From JABDMH01 sp965223165 (GTDB lineage: Bacteria; Bacteroidota; Bacteroidia; Chitinophagales; Saprospiraceae): a stretch of DNA of 64,000 nucleotides. The notes beneath the pieces are model-generated. The model was given only the letters and a program-made list of their open reading frames with translations, did no database searches and had not been told where the DNA came from. This document shows, piece by piece, positions 1 through 8,383 of this stretch. Where the stretch lies: the NCBI GenBank assembly GCA_965223165.1, contig CBDCVQ010000013.1, positions 62,001-126,000 of the forward strand, in the 5' to 3' direction. A program made the position numbers and the translations under genes. Positions within the stretch are counted from its first letter, which is position 1. Each line of letters begins with the position of its first letter.

Positions 1-786
1 AAAGCTATAGAATCCAGCTTGTTCATAGCCAAGGTATCCCGAAATCATGAGGATGTCAATCCGAAAGGCTAGCATGCTTCCTATTGATGTAAGAGCAGAG
101 AACAAAGCAAAAAGACCCATGCGCCTGCTCAGTTCACGTGTGAACAGCCTCAAATTGATTGAAAGTCGAATTTGTGTCAAACGCCGCAGATACCAGATCA
201 GCCCTACCAGAGATACGGCATATATTCCGGCAAAGCCAATCTTGAAGCCGTCTAGATTTAGCAAACCCCAAAAGAAGGATAAGATCAGCAGTGGAAGAAG
301 CACTTTGTGCATCAAATTATTGAAGAACACAGGTACGGCTACCTTCTTGTAATTGCTGATGTAAGCTGATAGGAGACTGCTAAGCCCCAGAAACCCGACA
401 AGGGCCATTGCCAGATATCTATTATCGGCGAATATCTCAGGATCCATGTTAATTGTACTGAGCAGTCGCAGGAAGGCATCCTGACCCAGGAACAAGGCAA
501 ATACTAAGACTGAGTATCCACCAGCCAGGCCCAAAAGAAGGGCGGTCAGAAAGTGACCACTTTGACGCTTTTTCGTACCAAATGCGGGGAAGTACCGGAG
601 TGATACATTAGGGAGACCAAGAGTGGCGATTGGAACTAGTAATGCGGCAAAACCAATCATGAATTGCGCAAAACCGTACAGCTCCCAAGCGAGTGGATAA
701 ATGAAGAGGTTGCTTAGGGCGCCAATCATTGCCCCGATCCAAGAGAGACTTGTATGTCTGAGCGCTTGACGCTTGATGAACCCCAT
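1..786 (-). CDS. Wzx-type polysaccharide flippase, N-terminal part (cut by window edge)
   Basis: Reading leftward from the ATG at 786, the frame is open for 262 codons and runs off the window at base 1, so only the N-terminal part is present. The protein starts MGFIKRQALRHTSLSWIGAM and contains several long hydrophobic segments, including FMIGFAALLVPIATLGLP and FLTALLLGLAGGYSVLVFAL. A short basic start, a Ser/Trp-containing first membrane helix and repeated helices are typical of MATE-like oligosaccharide flippases that move undecaprenyl-linked sugar units across the inner membrane. The position beside sugar-modifying genes fits. The family call is by pattern; the exact glycan is unknown. Confidence 0.75.
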   Translation of the reverse strand, partial: MGFIKRQALRHTSLSWIGAMIGALSNLFIYPLAWELYGFAQFMIGFAALLVPIATLGLPNVSLRYFPAFGTKKRQSGHFLTALLLGLAGGYSVLVFALFLGQDAFLRLLSTINMDPEIFADNRYLAMALVGFLGLSSLLSAYISNYKKVAVPVFFNNLMHKVLLPLLILSFFWGLLNLDGFKIGFAGIYAVSLVGLIWYLRRLTQIRLSINLRLFTRELSRRMGLFALFSALTSIGSMLAFRIDILMISGYLGYEQAGFYSF

Positions 787-817
787 TTGACCACAAGATA
801 AGCCAATTGCATGCAGT

Positions 818-1036
818 CTAAGGAATCTGGCAGATCCGGACCATTTGTAGTCTGCCATTGACTAGCTCTGGAGACACCTTAGTGCGTGATTCGATCCACA
901 CTCTTTGTTCTGATATTCCGAAGACCGGCAAGTGCTGCTCGTCAGGCAACGTTCCTTTGAAGGTTGCTGGCTTTACATACTTGTGAAAAGCAATAGCTGA
1001 TGGGTGCTTGACCACTAGCCCATACACTGCTTGCAT
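818..1036 (-). CDS. Small ORF of unknown function next to the IS insertion site
   Basis: This is a 72-codon frame that begins with an ATG lying inside the direct repeat flanking the outer IS21 element and stops 31 bases before the flippase start. It includes KPATFKGTLPDEQHLPVF. I do not recognise it. If the outer IS is removed and the flanks are joined, the same frame meets a stop four codons upstream of this ATG. It is therefore either a genuine small gene or the tail of a gene already broken before the IS arrived. It may also be non-coding. Confidence 0.25.
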   Translation of the reverse strand: MQAVYGLVVKHPSAIAFHKYVKPATFKGTLPDEQHLPVFGISEQRVWIESRTKVSPELVNGRLQMVRICQIP

Positions 1037-1038
1037 AT
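1030..1038. repeat. Direct repeat flanking the outer IS21 (left copy)
   Basis: CTTGCATAT occurs here and again at 6291-6299 just beyond the right end of the outer IS21. This is the arrangement expected of a target-site duplication, slightly longer than the usual 4-8 bp for the family. Confidence 0.7.
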
Positions 1039-1088
1039 TAGTGTGTAATTCGGACCAAACAGTGCCAGAGATTTCGGAGTAAAGTGTG

Positions 1089-1095
1089 CCATAGA
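1089..1095. repeat. 7-bp target-site duplication of the nested IS21
   Basis: CCATAGA directly precedes the TGCGTATTCCGG tip here, and the same seven bases directly follow the opposite tip at 3711-3717. Confidence 0.85.
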
Positions 1096-1171
1096 TGCGT
1101 ATTCCGGAGTCACTGACCCCCCTGTTCCGGAGTATTGACCCCCGTGTGGATAACATGCGAGTTTCAAGGTG

Positions 1172-1906
1172 TTAAGATATGTGTTTAGAAGGTTTGCGAA
1201 GACTTTTTCCTTTCAATACTATGCGATGAGCTTTGGGGACGATCCTGTCAAGAATGGCGTCAGCAATAGTGGGTTCATCAAAGTACTGGTGCCATTTGCC
1301 GACTGGCAGTTGGGAACAGATGAGTATGGAAGACCTTTCATACCTGTCCTCCAATATCTGTAGGAGGATGAGCTTGACGGCGTGACTGATGGGTTGCAGA
1401 CCGAAGTCGTCCAGGATGACCAGTTTGGCTTTTTTGATTCGGTCCAACCATTTGATAAGGGTCCCATCGGTTTTGGCCAGGGCGATTTGTTCGGTCAGGC
1501 GATTCATATTATAGTATAGGGTGCGATACCCATGGACACAGGCGTGGTTGCCCAGCGCACAGGCCAGGTATGATTTGCCGCAACCGGTAGCGCCCGTGAT
1601 CAGGACATTGTCCCCCCTGTCCAGGTAAGAACAGTCGGCCAACAGAACCAGCTGATCCTTAGACAGGTTCCTTTTTTCGGAGCAGTGGATATCCTGGATG
1701 GTAGCGTGATAGCGTAGCTTACTCAACCGTAAGAACATCTGCATTCTCTTGTGTGATCGATGCTGTTGCTCGGCATCAAGCATTCGAGCCACCATCTGGT
1801 GGGCCTCGGGCTGCTGATTGATGGGAAGGGAAAGGATGCTCTGGTAGGCGTTAGCCATTCCCTCCAACTTCATTTGTTTCATGGTCTCGATGGACGCGTT
1901 TTTCAT
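1172..1906 (-). CDS. istB: IS21 helper ATPase IstB (nested element)
   Basis: IstB is the AAA+ ATPase that helps the IstA transposase choose and capture target DNA. The frame shows Walker A GATGCGKSYLA, Walker B LVILDDFG and the C-terminal ADAILDRIVPKAHRI segment common to IstB/DnaC-like proteins. I chose the ATG at 1906 (MKNASIETMKQM), 34 bases after the istA stop, because the IstB of the outer element begins at the same alignment point. An upstream ATG at 1960 would overlap istA by 20 bases. The frame appears intact. Confidence 0.9.
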   Translation of the reverse strand: MKNASIETMKQMKLEGMANAYQSILSLPINQQPEAHQMVARMLDAEQQHRSHKRMQMFLRLSKLRYHATIQDIHCSEKRNLSKDQLVLLADCSYLDRGDNVLITGATGCGKSYLACALGNHACVHGYRTLYYNMNRLTEQIALAKTDGTLIKWLDRIKKAKLVILDDFGLQPISHAVKLILLQILEDRYERSSILICSQLPVGKWHQYFDEPTIADAILDRIVPKAHRIVLKGKSLRKPSKHIS

Positions 1907-1940
1907 ATTTAAAAATTTAGATTGATAAAGATTTTCGATC

Positions 1941-3494
1941 TTACTGATAGGCTTGGGCACCTCTAATATTGTTGTGCTCTGGGGTAGAGAATAACTCAGG
2001 CTGGTCGGAATGCTGATCCAAGTTCATGGCCAGGATTCTTTTGAGCATGGAGTAGGAAGTCTTGTCCACTTGCTGGCAGCGCAGGCAAGCCTTTTCCAGT
2101 CGTTCACAAGAGTATTTTTTGGCTAGAGACAAGATACCTTTGCAGCTATTGAAGCTTTGGGGTGGATGGGTCCTGGAGACTAGAACATGGGATATGGCCC
2201 AGCGGGTGGCCGGGCCTATTTTCTCTGCTTGCCTTTGAAAGTAGGCTGCATTGTAGCCACGTGCCTTTTGCCATTCACGATGGTTGTTGGGCATATGTTC
2301 TTTGTTGGTTTGATGCTGATAAGAGTCCTTGGACACTAGGCGCGCATGGATGGCAATGCGCTGGTGATCAAGGTAGATCTCTACGGTAGAAGATGTATAC
2401 AGCACCGTAGTAGTCTTTCCCACATATTGATAAGGAACCGAATAATAGTTTTTCTCTTCTCCCACAAACACATGGTAGTTTCGCTGTACCATGGCCTTGG
2501 TCATCTTCTTGATTTCGAATAATTCACAAGGCAAATCTCTCATCACGACTGCTTCGTATTTGTCAAAGATGTCCTGGCGACAACCCCTCTTTTTTTGATA
2601 TGGCTTTTTGTTGTGAATGATGAGCTGCCTTCTGATGGCAGCATTGAGATCCTCAAGACTGTGGAACACCTCATTACGCAGAGGACCGTAGATGCGGTTG
2701 TACACCGTACCAACCATATTCTCAACACTGGCCTTGTCCTTCGGCTTTGCGACCCTGGTGGCCTGTAAATCAAATTGATAATGAGCCCCCAGCTGCTGAC
2801 ACAATTCGGTGAAGGTAGGCTCATATCGGTCTGATTTGGTCACATATGATTTTAGATTGTCCGATAGTAGCACCTTGGGCACCTTGCCAAAGAATAGCAG
2901 TGCTTGATTCAGACCATGTACCAAATCCGGGATTTGTTGGCTGGGTACTGCAAAGGCAAAGCTGTAGTGGCTGTGAGGCATCACACAGACCAAAACCTCA
3001 CATGAATACACCTCTCCACTGTGCCGATCCACCCAGTGCATTTGCTTGCCCGCAAAGTCCGCTTGCATCACTTCTCCGGGCGTATGGTCCAGGCTTAGGG
3101 TTAGATCTCTTCGGCCTATGGCTCGACGCAGCCGTTCGCAAAATTGACTGTAACTATAGCCTCCAGCATACCGCTCACGATACTCCTCCCATAGCAGTTG
3201 CCGAGTCACTCCCACCCGTCGTAGTTCGTCTATCCAGTAGTCCACTTGGCTCTCGAAGTCCTCCTCGGTGCTTCTGGTTTCATCTTCTGCAGGCGTACAT
3301 ATTCGCATCACCTCTTCCTGTCCTAACTCCAGTATCGTCTTCAAATCCTCGCCCAACCCACTCACTCGACGCACATAGGTACGTACCGTATTCTTTGATA
3401 CTTTGAGCCTGCGCGAGGTCGCCTTGATTGACTCAGTCTCCAAGTACGTCCTCAGAATTGCCATTACTTGATCCATACGTTTCAATTTTGCCAT
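1941..3494 (-). CDS. istA: IS21 transposase IstA (nested element)
   Basis: This is a DDE transposase of the IS21 family. An N-terminal helix-turn-helix (SRRLKVSKNTVRTYVRR) is followed by the integrase-like core with Asp in MQADFAGKQ, Asp in VLLSDNLKSY and Glu in ASVENMVGTVYNRIY, then a C-terminal segment ending HNNIRGAQAYQ. The start at 3494 (MAKLKRMDQVM) is preferred over the more upstream ATG at 3530, which lies closer to the terminal repeats. Full length and unbroken, so likely functional. It lies in tandem with istB. Confidence 0.92.
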   Translation of the reverse strand: MAKLKRMDQVMAILRTYLETESIKATSRRLKVSKNTVRTYVRRVSGLGEDLKTILELGQEEVMRICTPAEDETRSTEEDFESQVDYWIDELRRVGVTRQLLWEEYRERYAGGYSYSQFCERLRRAIGRRDLTLSLDHTPGEVMQADFAGKQMHWVDRHSGEVYSCEVLVCVMPHSHYSFAFAVPSQQIPDLVHGLNQALLFFGKVPKVLLSDNLKSYVTKSDRYEPTFTELCQQLGAHYQFDLQATRVAKPKDKASVENMVGTVYNRIYGPLRNEVFHSLEDLNAAIRRQLIIHNKKPYQKKRGCRQDIFDKYEAVVMRDLPCELFEIKKMTKAMVQRNYHVFVGEEKNYYSVPYQYVGKTTTVLYTSSTVEIYLDHQRIAIHARLVSKDSYQHQTNKEHMPNNHREWQKARGYNAAYFQRQAEKIGPATRWAISHVLVSRTHPPQSFNSCKGILSLAKKYSCERLEKACLRCQQVDKTSYSMLKRILAMNLDQHSDQPELFSTPEHNNIRGAQAYQ

Positions 3495-3547
3495 GTCCGC
3501 AGCTTTTTGCCGCAAACATGATTCTGTCAACGCATGTATCCAAACCA

Positions 3548-3705
3548 GGGGGGTCAGTACGCCGGAATCTTATCAACACCTCCTCGAATACCAGGGGGTC
3601 AGTATCCCGGAATGTTACCAACATTTTGCCTCAAACAGGGGGGTCAATATGCCGGAATGCAGGGGTCAGTACTTTCCGGAATGCAGGGGTCAATACCACC
3701 GGAAT
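3548..3705. repeat. Terminal transposase-binding repeats of the nested IS21
   Basis: Five copies of CCGGAAT start at 3562, 3607, 3653, 3676 and 3699, most preceded by GGGGTCAGTA or GGGGTCAATA. Inverted copies occur in the opposite end at 1100-1144. IS21 elements are known to carry multiple terminal repeats thought to bind IstA; five on one side is generous. Confidence 0.75.
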
Positions 3706-3776
3706 ATGCACCATAGATTTCGGACCAAACTGTGCCACTGCGAGAGTGCCCATCTTGGGGATCAAAAGATCCACAG

Positions 3777-5339
3777 ATGGCGAACAAAAGCAAGGACAGT
3801 ATGCAAATCAGGCAGATGTTGCTGTTGCACCTACAAGGTCACAGTAATCGATGGATAGCAGATCAACTATCGATCAGTCGCAATACGATCAACAAGTATG
3901 TACACAAGGCCAAGGAGCTAGGACTCGATCGGGATAATGTGCTGGCTATGGATGAGGTGGTACTTGCGGATCATTTCAAGTCACCGGAGGCGCCAAAGGA
4001 CCAGCGTTTGGACGAGTTGCACCAGTACTTTCCCGAGGTGTTGAAGCAGAGTAAGCAGGTGGGATTCACCTACCAAGCGATGTGGGAAGGGTATCGACAG
4101 ATCTATGAAGATGGCTATGGATACACTCAATTTCTAGAGCACTATCACCGCTGGAATAGGAGGAATGAACCGACCTTAAAATTACACCATCCGGCCGCAG
4201 AGAAGGTGATGGTGGACTATGCTGGTGAAAAGCTTAGCTGGGTGAATCGGGATACGGGAGAAGTCCAGGATGTGGATGTTTTCGTGGCTTGCTTGCCGGC
4301 CAGTGGCTATGTGTATGTCCAGGCAAGTGCGTCGCAGCAAAAGGAAGATTTTATTGGATCGATGATCAGTTGCCTCAATTATTTCGGAGGCGTGCCAGAA
4401 GTGATCGTATGCGACAATCTCAAAAGCGCGGTGCACAAAGCAAGCAAATACGAAGCGATTGCCAACCGTACATTCCGAGATATGGCGATGTACTATGGAG
4501 CCGTGCTCAATCCCACTCGTCCTTATCGTCCCAAGGACAAAGCCCTGGTCGAACGTCTGGTTGATCTGGTCTATGAGCAAATTTATTTTAAGATGCGCGG
4601 TGAGGTCTATCATTCACTCCACGCCCTCAATGAACGCATCAGAGAACTCAGAGAACTAACTGATCGACTCAACAATCGCAAACTCAGTCAGTTAGACTGT
4701 ACTCGGCGAGAGCTGTTTTTGAGCACGGAGTATTCAAAACTTAAGCCGTTGCCACCACAGCCATATGCGATCAAGACATATCAGCGTGCTAAAGTGCAGA
4801 AGAATACCCATGTATTGTTGAGTGCAGACAAACATTACTATAGTGTGCCCTATCGCTATATTGGCAGGCAGGTGGTACTCCACTACACCGACAGGGTGGT
4901 AGAGATTTACCACAACCATGAGCGAATCGCTAGCCACCGCAGAATCAGAGTAAAAGCTGGCTACACCAGCAAAGCCAACCACCTGGCCAGTCATCATCAA
5001 AAATACCTTGGCTGGAAGCCCGAGATCTTTATCGACAAAGCAGCTGAGATTGGACCTCACACCCGCAATTACGTCGAAAGACTGTTCAGTCAGTCCGGGT
5101 ACATTGAAGCCAAGTACAAGTCGGCCATGGGCATTGTGCAACTACAGCGCCATTACCCTCCCGAAAGAATAGAAGCTGCAGCTAGGCTGGCTAAGCTGCA
5201 TCCACACAGTTCATACCAAAGACTAAGGGAATTGCTGGCTAAAGGACTTGACCAACATCCTGACCTGTTTGACCACCTCATGGATCGACCAGACATTCCT
5301 GCCCACGACAATATTCGTGGACCTCATTATTACAATTAA
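3777..5339 (+). CDS. istA: IS21 transposase IstA (outer element)
   Basis: This is an IS21 DDE transposase of about 520 residues with an N-terminal helix-turn-helix (ADQLSISRNTINKYVHKAK), catalytic Asp in VMVDYAGEKLSW, Asp in VIVCDNLKSAV and Glu in ALVERLVDLVYEQIY, and the family C-terminus AHDNIRGPHYYN. The ATG at 3777 (MANKSKDS) is chosen because the earlier ATG at 3732 overlaps the terminal binding repeats. It is clearly diverged from the transposase of the nested element, so these are two different IS21 lineages. Confidence 0.92.
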   Translation: MANKSKDSMQIRQMLLLHLQGHSNRWIADQLSISRNTINKYVHKAKELGLDRDNVLAMDEVVLADHFKSPEAPKDQRLDELHQYFPEVLKQSKQVGFTYQAMWEGYRQIYEDGYGYTQFLEHYHRWNRRNEPTLKLHHPAAEKVMVDYAGEKLSWVNRDTGEVQDVDVFVACLPASGYVYVQASASQQKEDFIGSMISCLNYFGGVPEVIVCDNLKSAVHKASKYEAIANRTFRDMAMYYGAVLNPTRPYRPKDKALVERLVDLVYEQIYFKMRGEVYHSLHALNERIRELRELTDRLNNRKLSQLDCTRRELFLSTEYSKLKPLPPQPYAIKTYQRAKVQKNTHVLLSADKHYYSVPYRYIGRQVVLHYTDRVVEIYHNHERIASHRRIRVKAGYTSKANHLASHHQKYLGWKPEIFIDKAAEIGPHTRNYVERLFSQSGYIEAKYKSAMGIVQLQRHYPPERIEAAARLAKLHPHSSYQRLRELLAKGLDQHPDLFDHLMDRPDIPAHDNIRGPHYYN

Positions 5340-5358
5340 TTTTCTAAAGCAAAAGTCT

Positions 5359-6090
5359 ATGTACAACACCATCGAGAAAATGCGCAACCTACGCTTGCAT
5401 CAAATGAGCTTGATTCACCATCAACGAGCCAAGGAGCAACTGCATCAAGACTATTCGGTCGATGAATATGTTGATCTACTGGTTGATCAAGAGTGGGAGG
5501 ACCGCCACAGTAAGAAGATCAAGCGTATGGTTCAGGCAGCCAAATTCAGGGTCCCGGCCACTCTATCTGAGATTGACTACAAATCAACCCGTGGTCTAGA
5601 CCGAGATATGATCAAACGGCTGGCTACCCTGGACTTCATCAAGCAGAAGCAAAATGTCATTCTCACCGGACCCGCCGGTGTGGGTAAGAGTTACATTGCT
5701 CAAGCACTTGGACACCAGGCATGCATCCAGGGACACAAATGCCTGTACCACAACACCTCCCGATTCCTGGCCGTACTCAAATTCGCCAAAATGGATGGAA
5801 GCTATCTCAAGCAGCTCAAGTCGCTCTCAAGAGTAGCTGTGCTCATCCTGGACGACTTTGGCCTACAGAGTCTAGATAAGGTCGAACGAGAATCACTCAT
5901 GGACATCATTGAAGACAGACACGATCGTACATCAACCATCATCGCCTCTCAAATCCCGATCAGCAAGTGGTTTGAGATTATCGGCGAGGGCACCATTGCC
6001 GATGCCATTCTTGATCGAATCGTCCATAGTGCCTACCGAATCGAGCTGAAGGGTGAGTCCCTGCGAAAGAAAAACAAACCTACATCATGA
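5359..6090 (+). CDS. istB: IS21 helper ATPase IstB (outer element)
   Basis: This 243-residue AAA+ ATPase follows istA by 19 bases. Walker A is GPAGVGKSYIA and Walker B is VLILDDFG, with the IstB C-terminal ADAILDRIVHSAYRIELKG. The start MYNTIEKMRNLRLHQM is the first ATG after the istA stop; the frame is open further upstream, but that part overlaps istA. The protein should load onto target DNA and activate IstA. Confidence 0.9.
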   Translation: MYNTIEKMRNLRLHQMSLIHHQRAKEQLHQDYSVDEYVDLLVDQEWEDRHSKKIKRMVQAAKFRVPATLSEIDYKSTRGLDRDMIKRLATLDFIKQKQNVILTGPAGVGKSYIAQALGHQACIQGHKCLYHNTSRFLAVLKFAKMDGSYLKQLKSLSRVAVLILDDFGLQSLDKVERESLMDIIEDRHDRTSTIIASQIPISKWFEIIGEGTIADAILDRIVHSAYRIELKGESLRKKNKPTS

Positions 6091-6237
6091 CCATCAAGTT
6101 TTCAACAACTGCACATTATGATGAGGGCAGGAAGACTCTGATGGCGTCCTGCCAAACCAATGTGCACTTATTGAAAACTGGTACTCATCCCTGGCTCAAA
6201 AGTGGGTCTAGGAACTATTATTTAACTTCACCTCGCA

Positions 6238-6288
6238 GTGGCACCATTTGACCGAAATGAGTGGCACCATTTGACCGAAATAGACACA
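6238..6288. repeat. Right-end terminal repeats of the outer IS21
   Basis: Two tandem copies of GTGGCACCATTTGACCGAAA, 23 bases apart, form inverted repeats of the left-end motifs at 1047-1088 and 3716-3738. They are probable IstA binding sites. Confidence 0.8.
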
Positions 6289-6290
6289 TT

Positions 6291-6299
6291 CTTGCATAT
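6291..6299. repeat. Direct repeat flanking the outer IS21 (right copy)
   Basis: This is the second copy of CTTGCATAT (first at 1030-1038). It marks the right boundary of the outer IS21 and shows that the element was inserted as one unit. Confidence 0.7.
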
Positions 6300-6418
6300 C
6301 GTAATATTAAGAAATTTCATATCTAATCCTTAGATTTGCAATGACTAATTGATCTCTGAATGATGGAGGCAGAACAGAAAGACACGATACACTCTTAGTA
6401 GACTACCACGAACGATTG

Positions 6419-6556
6419 ATGAGGATTATTACCATCGTTGGGGCGAGACAGGGCGAGACCTCAATTTGTCAAGGCGGTTCAAGTGCCCCGTGCGCTGTAG
6501 AGGCATTTAGACATCGAAGAAATTTACGTGCATACGGGCCAGCACTTCGAGGCAGC
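6419..6556 (+). pseudogene. Broken UDP-GlcNAc 2-epimerase (WecB/NeuC-type), N-terminal remnant
   Basis: The ATG at 6419 gives MRIITIVGAR, the classic start of non-hydrolysing or NeuC-type UDP-GlcNAc 2-epimerases. A 10-bp tandem duplication (GGGCGAGACA then GGGCGAGACC, 6441-6460) shifts the frame. In the new frame the text continues ARPQFVKAVQVPRAL, then an in-frame TAG, then HLDIEEIYVHTGQHFEA, matching family motifs ARPQFIKA and VHTGQHYD. After about 6556 the similarity stops and a minus-strand gene begins. Only about 45 of some 370 expected residues remain. In life it would supply ManNAc or UDP-ManNAc for sialic-type sugars. Confidence 0.8.
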
Positions 6557-6596
6557 AGCAGTAGAATACCACGTCACCTTTTCGTCCTTTCTCAAT

Positions 6597-7478
6597 TTAA
6601 GCTCCATCCTCATTAGAATTGGACTGCGCCGAGATGAAGCCGTTGTCTGCCATGCCAACTCCATCTTTTCGTTGCATCACTAAGTCGAGCTGGTCACCGA
6701 GGAACCTTAACTCGAGGCCACGCACCAACCCAGGCATGACTCTCTTGAACAGACGCCAAGCGGGAGCAGGACAATTAAGAATTGGCCATATGAGATAACT
6801 AGACCTGTGAATAATTTCGTGCTGGGGAAAAATTGATGCGAAGCATCTGGTGATCGTCTTTCTGTCAAAATACCAAATGTGATATTTGTAGGACAGTCCT
6901 TTCCATGCCTGCAGAAACCATTTTGCACTTAGCGCTTCAATGTTTGGCACCGAGATAAACAATTTTCCATTTGGATTTAGCAAATTATCGATTTTCTGTG
7001 CCAATTCAGATAATTCCTCGATGTGCTCCAAAGTGTGGCAAAGTACGATATTGTCAAACTTTGTATCCAGTTGGCCAAGGCTAATTGCACGTAGATCTAG
7101 CTGGTATCTATTTTTGCCTATGTTCACAGCAGTTTCGTCAACATCTATTCCCACACATCCTGAAATTCCTGGCACATTCTTCCTCACTCCTGATAGTAAG
7201 ACCCCTGTGTTGCAGCCGATATCAAGCAATGTGCCTGGGGCGTGGAATTGATCAATTAGTGCAATGCTCCGTTGATGCCGGCCGCTAAGCGTTTGATATT
7301 CGTAACTTCCCTCATATTCAGGTAGCCCTTCGTGACCATTATCATGCATTCTGATGGTCCCACATGAATTACATTTGACGATTGTAATTCTCGGGGAGCC
7401 CAGCTTTGTTATATTGACGCTAAACCTCGCGTAGATTTGGAAGTCAGACGATGTGCACCAGCATCTGGCATATATCAT
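6597..7478 (-). CDS. Class I SAM-dependent methyltransferase
   Basis: A protein of 293 residues. A Cys-containing N-terminus (ARCWC, then KCNSCGTIR) resembles the small metal-binding module that precedes many sugar or glycan methyltransferases. The Rossmann fold shows motif I TLLDIGCNTGVLL, the acidic strand VGIDVDETAVN and FDNIVLCHTLEHIEEL, typical of Methyltransf_23-type enzymes. It lies 11 bases after the GT10 gene on the same strand, so it probably modifies the same glycan. Substrate and position of methylation cannot be read from sequence. Confidence 0.8.
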   Translation of the reverse strand: MIYARCWCTSSDFQIYARFSVNITKLGSPRITIVKCNSCGTIRMHDNGHEGLPEYEGSYEYQTLSGRHQRSIALIDQFHAPGTLLDIGCNTGVLLSGVRKNVPGISGCVGIDVDETAVNIGKNRYQLDLRAISLGQLDTKFDNIVLCHTLEHIEELSELAQKIDNLLNPNGKLFISVPNIEALSAKWFLQAWKGLSYKYHIWYFDRKTITRCFASIFPQHEIIHRSSYLIWPILNCPAPAWRLFKRVMPGLVRGLELRFLGDQLDLVMQRKDGVGMADNGFISAQSNSNEDGA

Positions 7479-7489
7479 ACTATATTATA

Positions 7490-8383
7490 CTATATATTTA
7501 GTTGATCCAGAGATAGATTGAGTTGGTTAAATGCGTATTTCAAATAGCTGTTTGTGGTTTGCATATACCCAGGCATGACGGTGCTCAAGTAGGCCTGCAT
7601 CTTATGCTGATTTCGCAACTCGATCAGCCGCCCTAGATTATAGAGAGCGGAGTCGTACATTTCTTCGTACTTTGCTACCGTTAGTGAAGCCAAGACCTCA
7701 GATAACCCTTCCATCGTGTCAAAGAATATAATGCCGTTTTCGTCAAACCCCATTTTTCTGACGGCCAATTCCCCACCCCAATATATTGGGATTGTCTGCG
7801 TCTTTATGCAGTCAAAAAATTTCTCAGATACATACTCCGGATATTTGCCATTTTCAATCACAACCTGAAATCTGTAATCATGGAAGGCTTGATCAATGTT
7901 GCCAAACTTGTGATAGCCAGAGCCATATGGGTCTATGCTTCCACTGAAGGTCTTTACTACTTGATGTCTCAGTTGGTGGCCGGCAAGGAGTGTCTTGTCT
8001 GAGCAGACGACTGAGACTAGCTTAGATTTTGAAGTAACACTAGTGCCCACCTTGATGTTTATGAAGTTGTCATTATTAACGTAGAGTTGGCGACAGCAGA
8101 AGTAGTGCTCGAGATTGTAGAAATTAGCAAATGAAATTTCTGCTACAAAGACCATGTCGTCCTTGAGCCAGCCTCGTGACTCTATGACAGCAGGCGACTC
8201 AAGTGCGAGTAGAACATTTTGCCTTCGAGGATCATATTGGCTATTAATATACTTATTGTAGCATATGTTGATATTGTTCTTTGCAAAGAGCTGAATATAC
8301 TTTTTATAAATATGCAACTTCAGGTTATTCCCAAGAATTGAGATATTTCTGGACCTGCTTTGGATTGTTCTTCCTAGCTTCAT
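7490..8383 (-). CDS. GT10 fucosyltransferase-like glycosyltransferase
   Basis: A protein of 297 residues. The segment VVIENGKYPEYVSEKFFDCI followed by KTQTIPIYWGG is the alpha-1,3/1,4-fucosyltransferase (GT10) donor-site signature, normally FENS...DYVTEKLFDAL...VPIYWG. The upstream KLVSVVCSDKTLLAGHQLR stretch also fits the family. It should transfer fucose (or another sugar) from a GDP donor onto a surface oligosaccharide. Its coding region is visibly AT-rich compared with genes after 18 kb. It is probably co-transcribed with the methyltransferase. Confidence 0.82.
   Translation of the reverse strand: MKLGRTIQSRSRNISILGNNLKLHIYKKYIQLFAKNNINICYNKYINSQYDPRRQNVLLALESPAVIESRGWLKDDMVFVAEISFANFYNLEHYFCCRQLYVNNDNFINIKVGTSVTSKSKLVSVVCSDKTLLAGHQLRHQVVKTFSGSIDPYGSGYHKFGNIDQAFHDYRFQVVIENGKYPEYVSEKFFDCIKTQTIPIYWGGELAVRKMGFDENGIIFFDTMEGLSEVLASLTVAKYEEMYDSALYNLGRLIELRNQHKMQAYLSTVMPGYMQTTNSYLKYAFNQLNLSLDQLNI

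Larger units (their letters stand above)
1096..3710. mobile_element. Nested IS21-family element inserted in the left end of another IS21
   Basis: This 2615-bp element has istA and istB on the minus strand. Its tips are TGCGTATTCCGG on the left and, read on the other strand, TGCATATTCCGG on the right, agreeing with the TG...CA ends of IS21. Multiple copies of a CCGGAAT plus GGGGTCA motif lie inside both ends. The 7-bp duplication CCATAGA sits at 1089-1095 and 3711-3717. Removing the element and one CCATAGA restores a regular series of terminal repeats in the outer IS21, so this insertion is the younger event. Confidence 0.9.
1039..6290. mobile_element. Outer IS21-family element (interrupted by a second IS21)
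   Basis: The element carries istA and istB on the plus strand (3777-6090). Its left end has three spaced copies of a motif like ATTTCGGACCAAACTGTGCC: two at 1047-1088, and a third at 3716-3738, now separated from them by the inserted IS. Its right end has two inverted copies at 6238-6281. The direct repeat CTTGCATAT flanks the element at 1030-1038 and 6291-6299. Exact end bases are uncertain by a few positions, because TGTGT at 1042 and its complement ending at 6288 could equally be the tips. Without the inserted element it is about 2.6 kb, normal for IS21. Confidence 0.85.

Noticed and set aside
2846..3406. 186-codon plus-strand frame
   Set aside because: It lies entirely antisense to a clear istA gene with catalytic motifs; its own text has no family features.
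3548..3705. CRISPR-like short repeats
   Set aside because: The repeats are irregularly spaced IS21 terminal motifs, mirrored at the other IS end.
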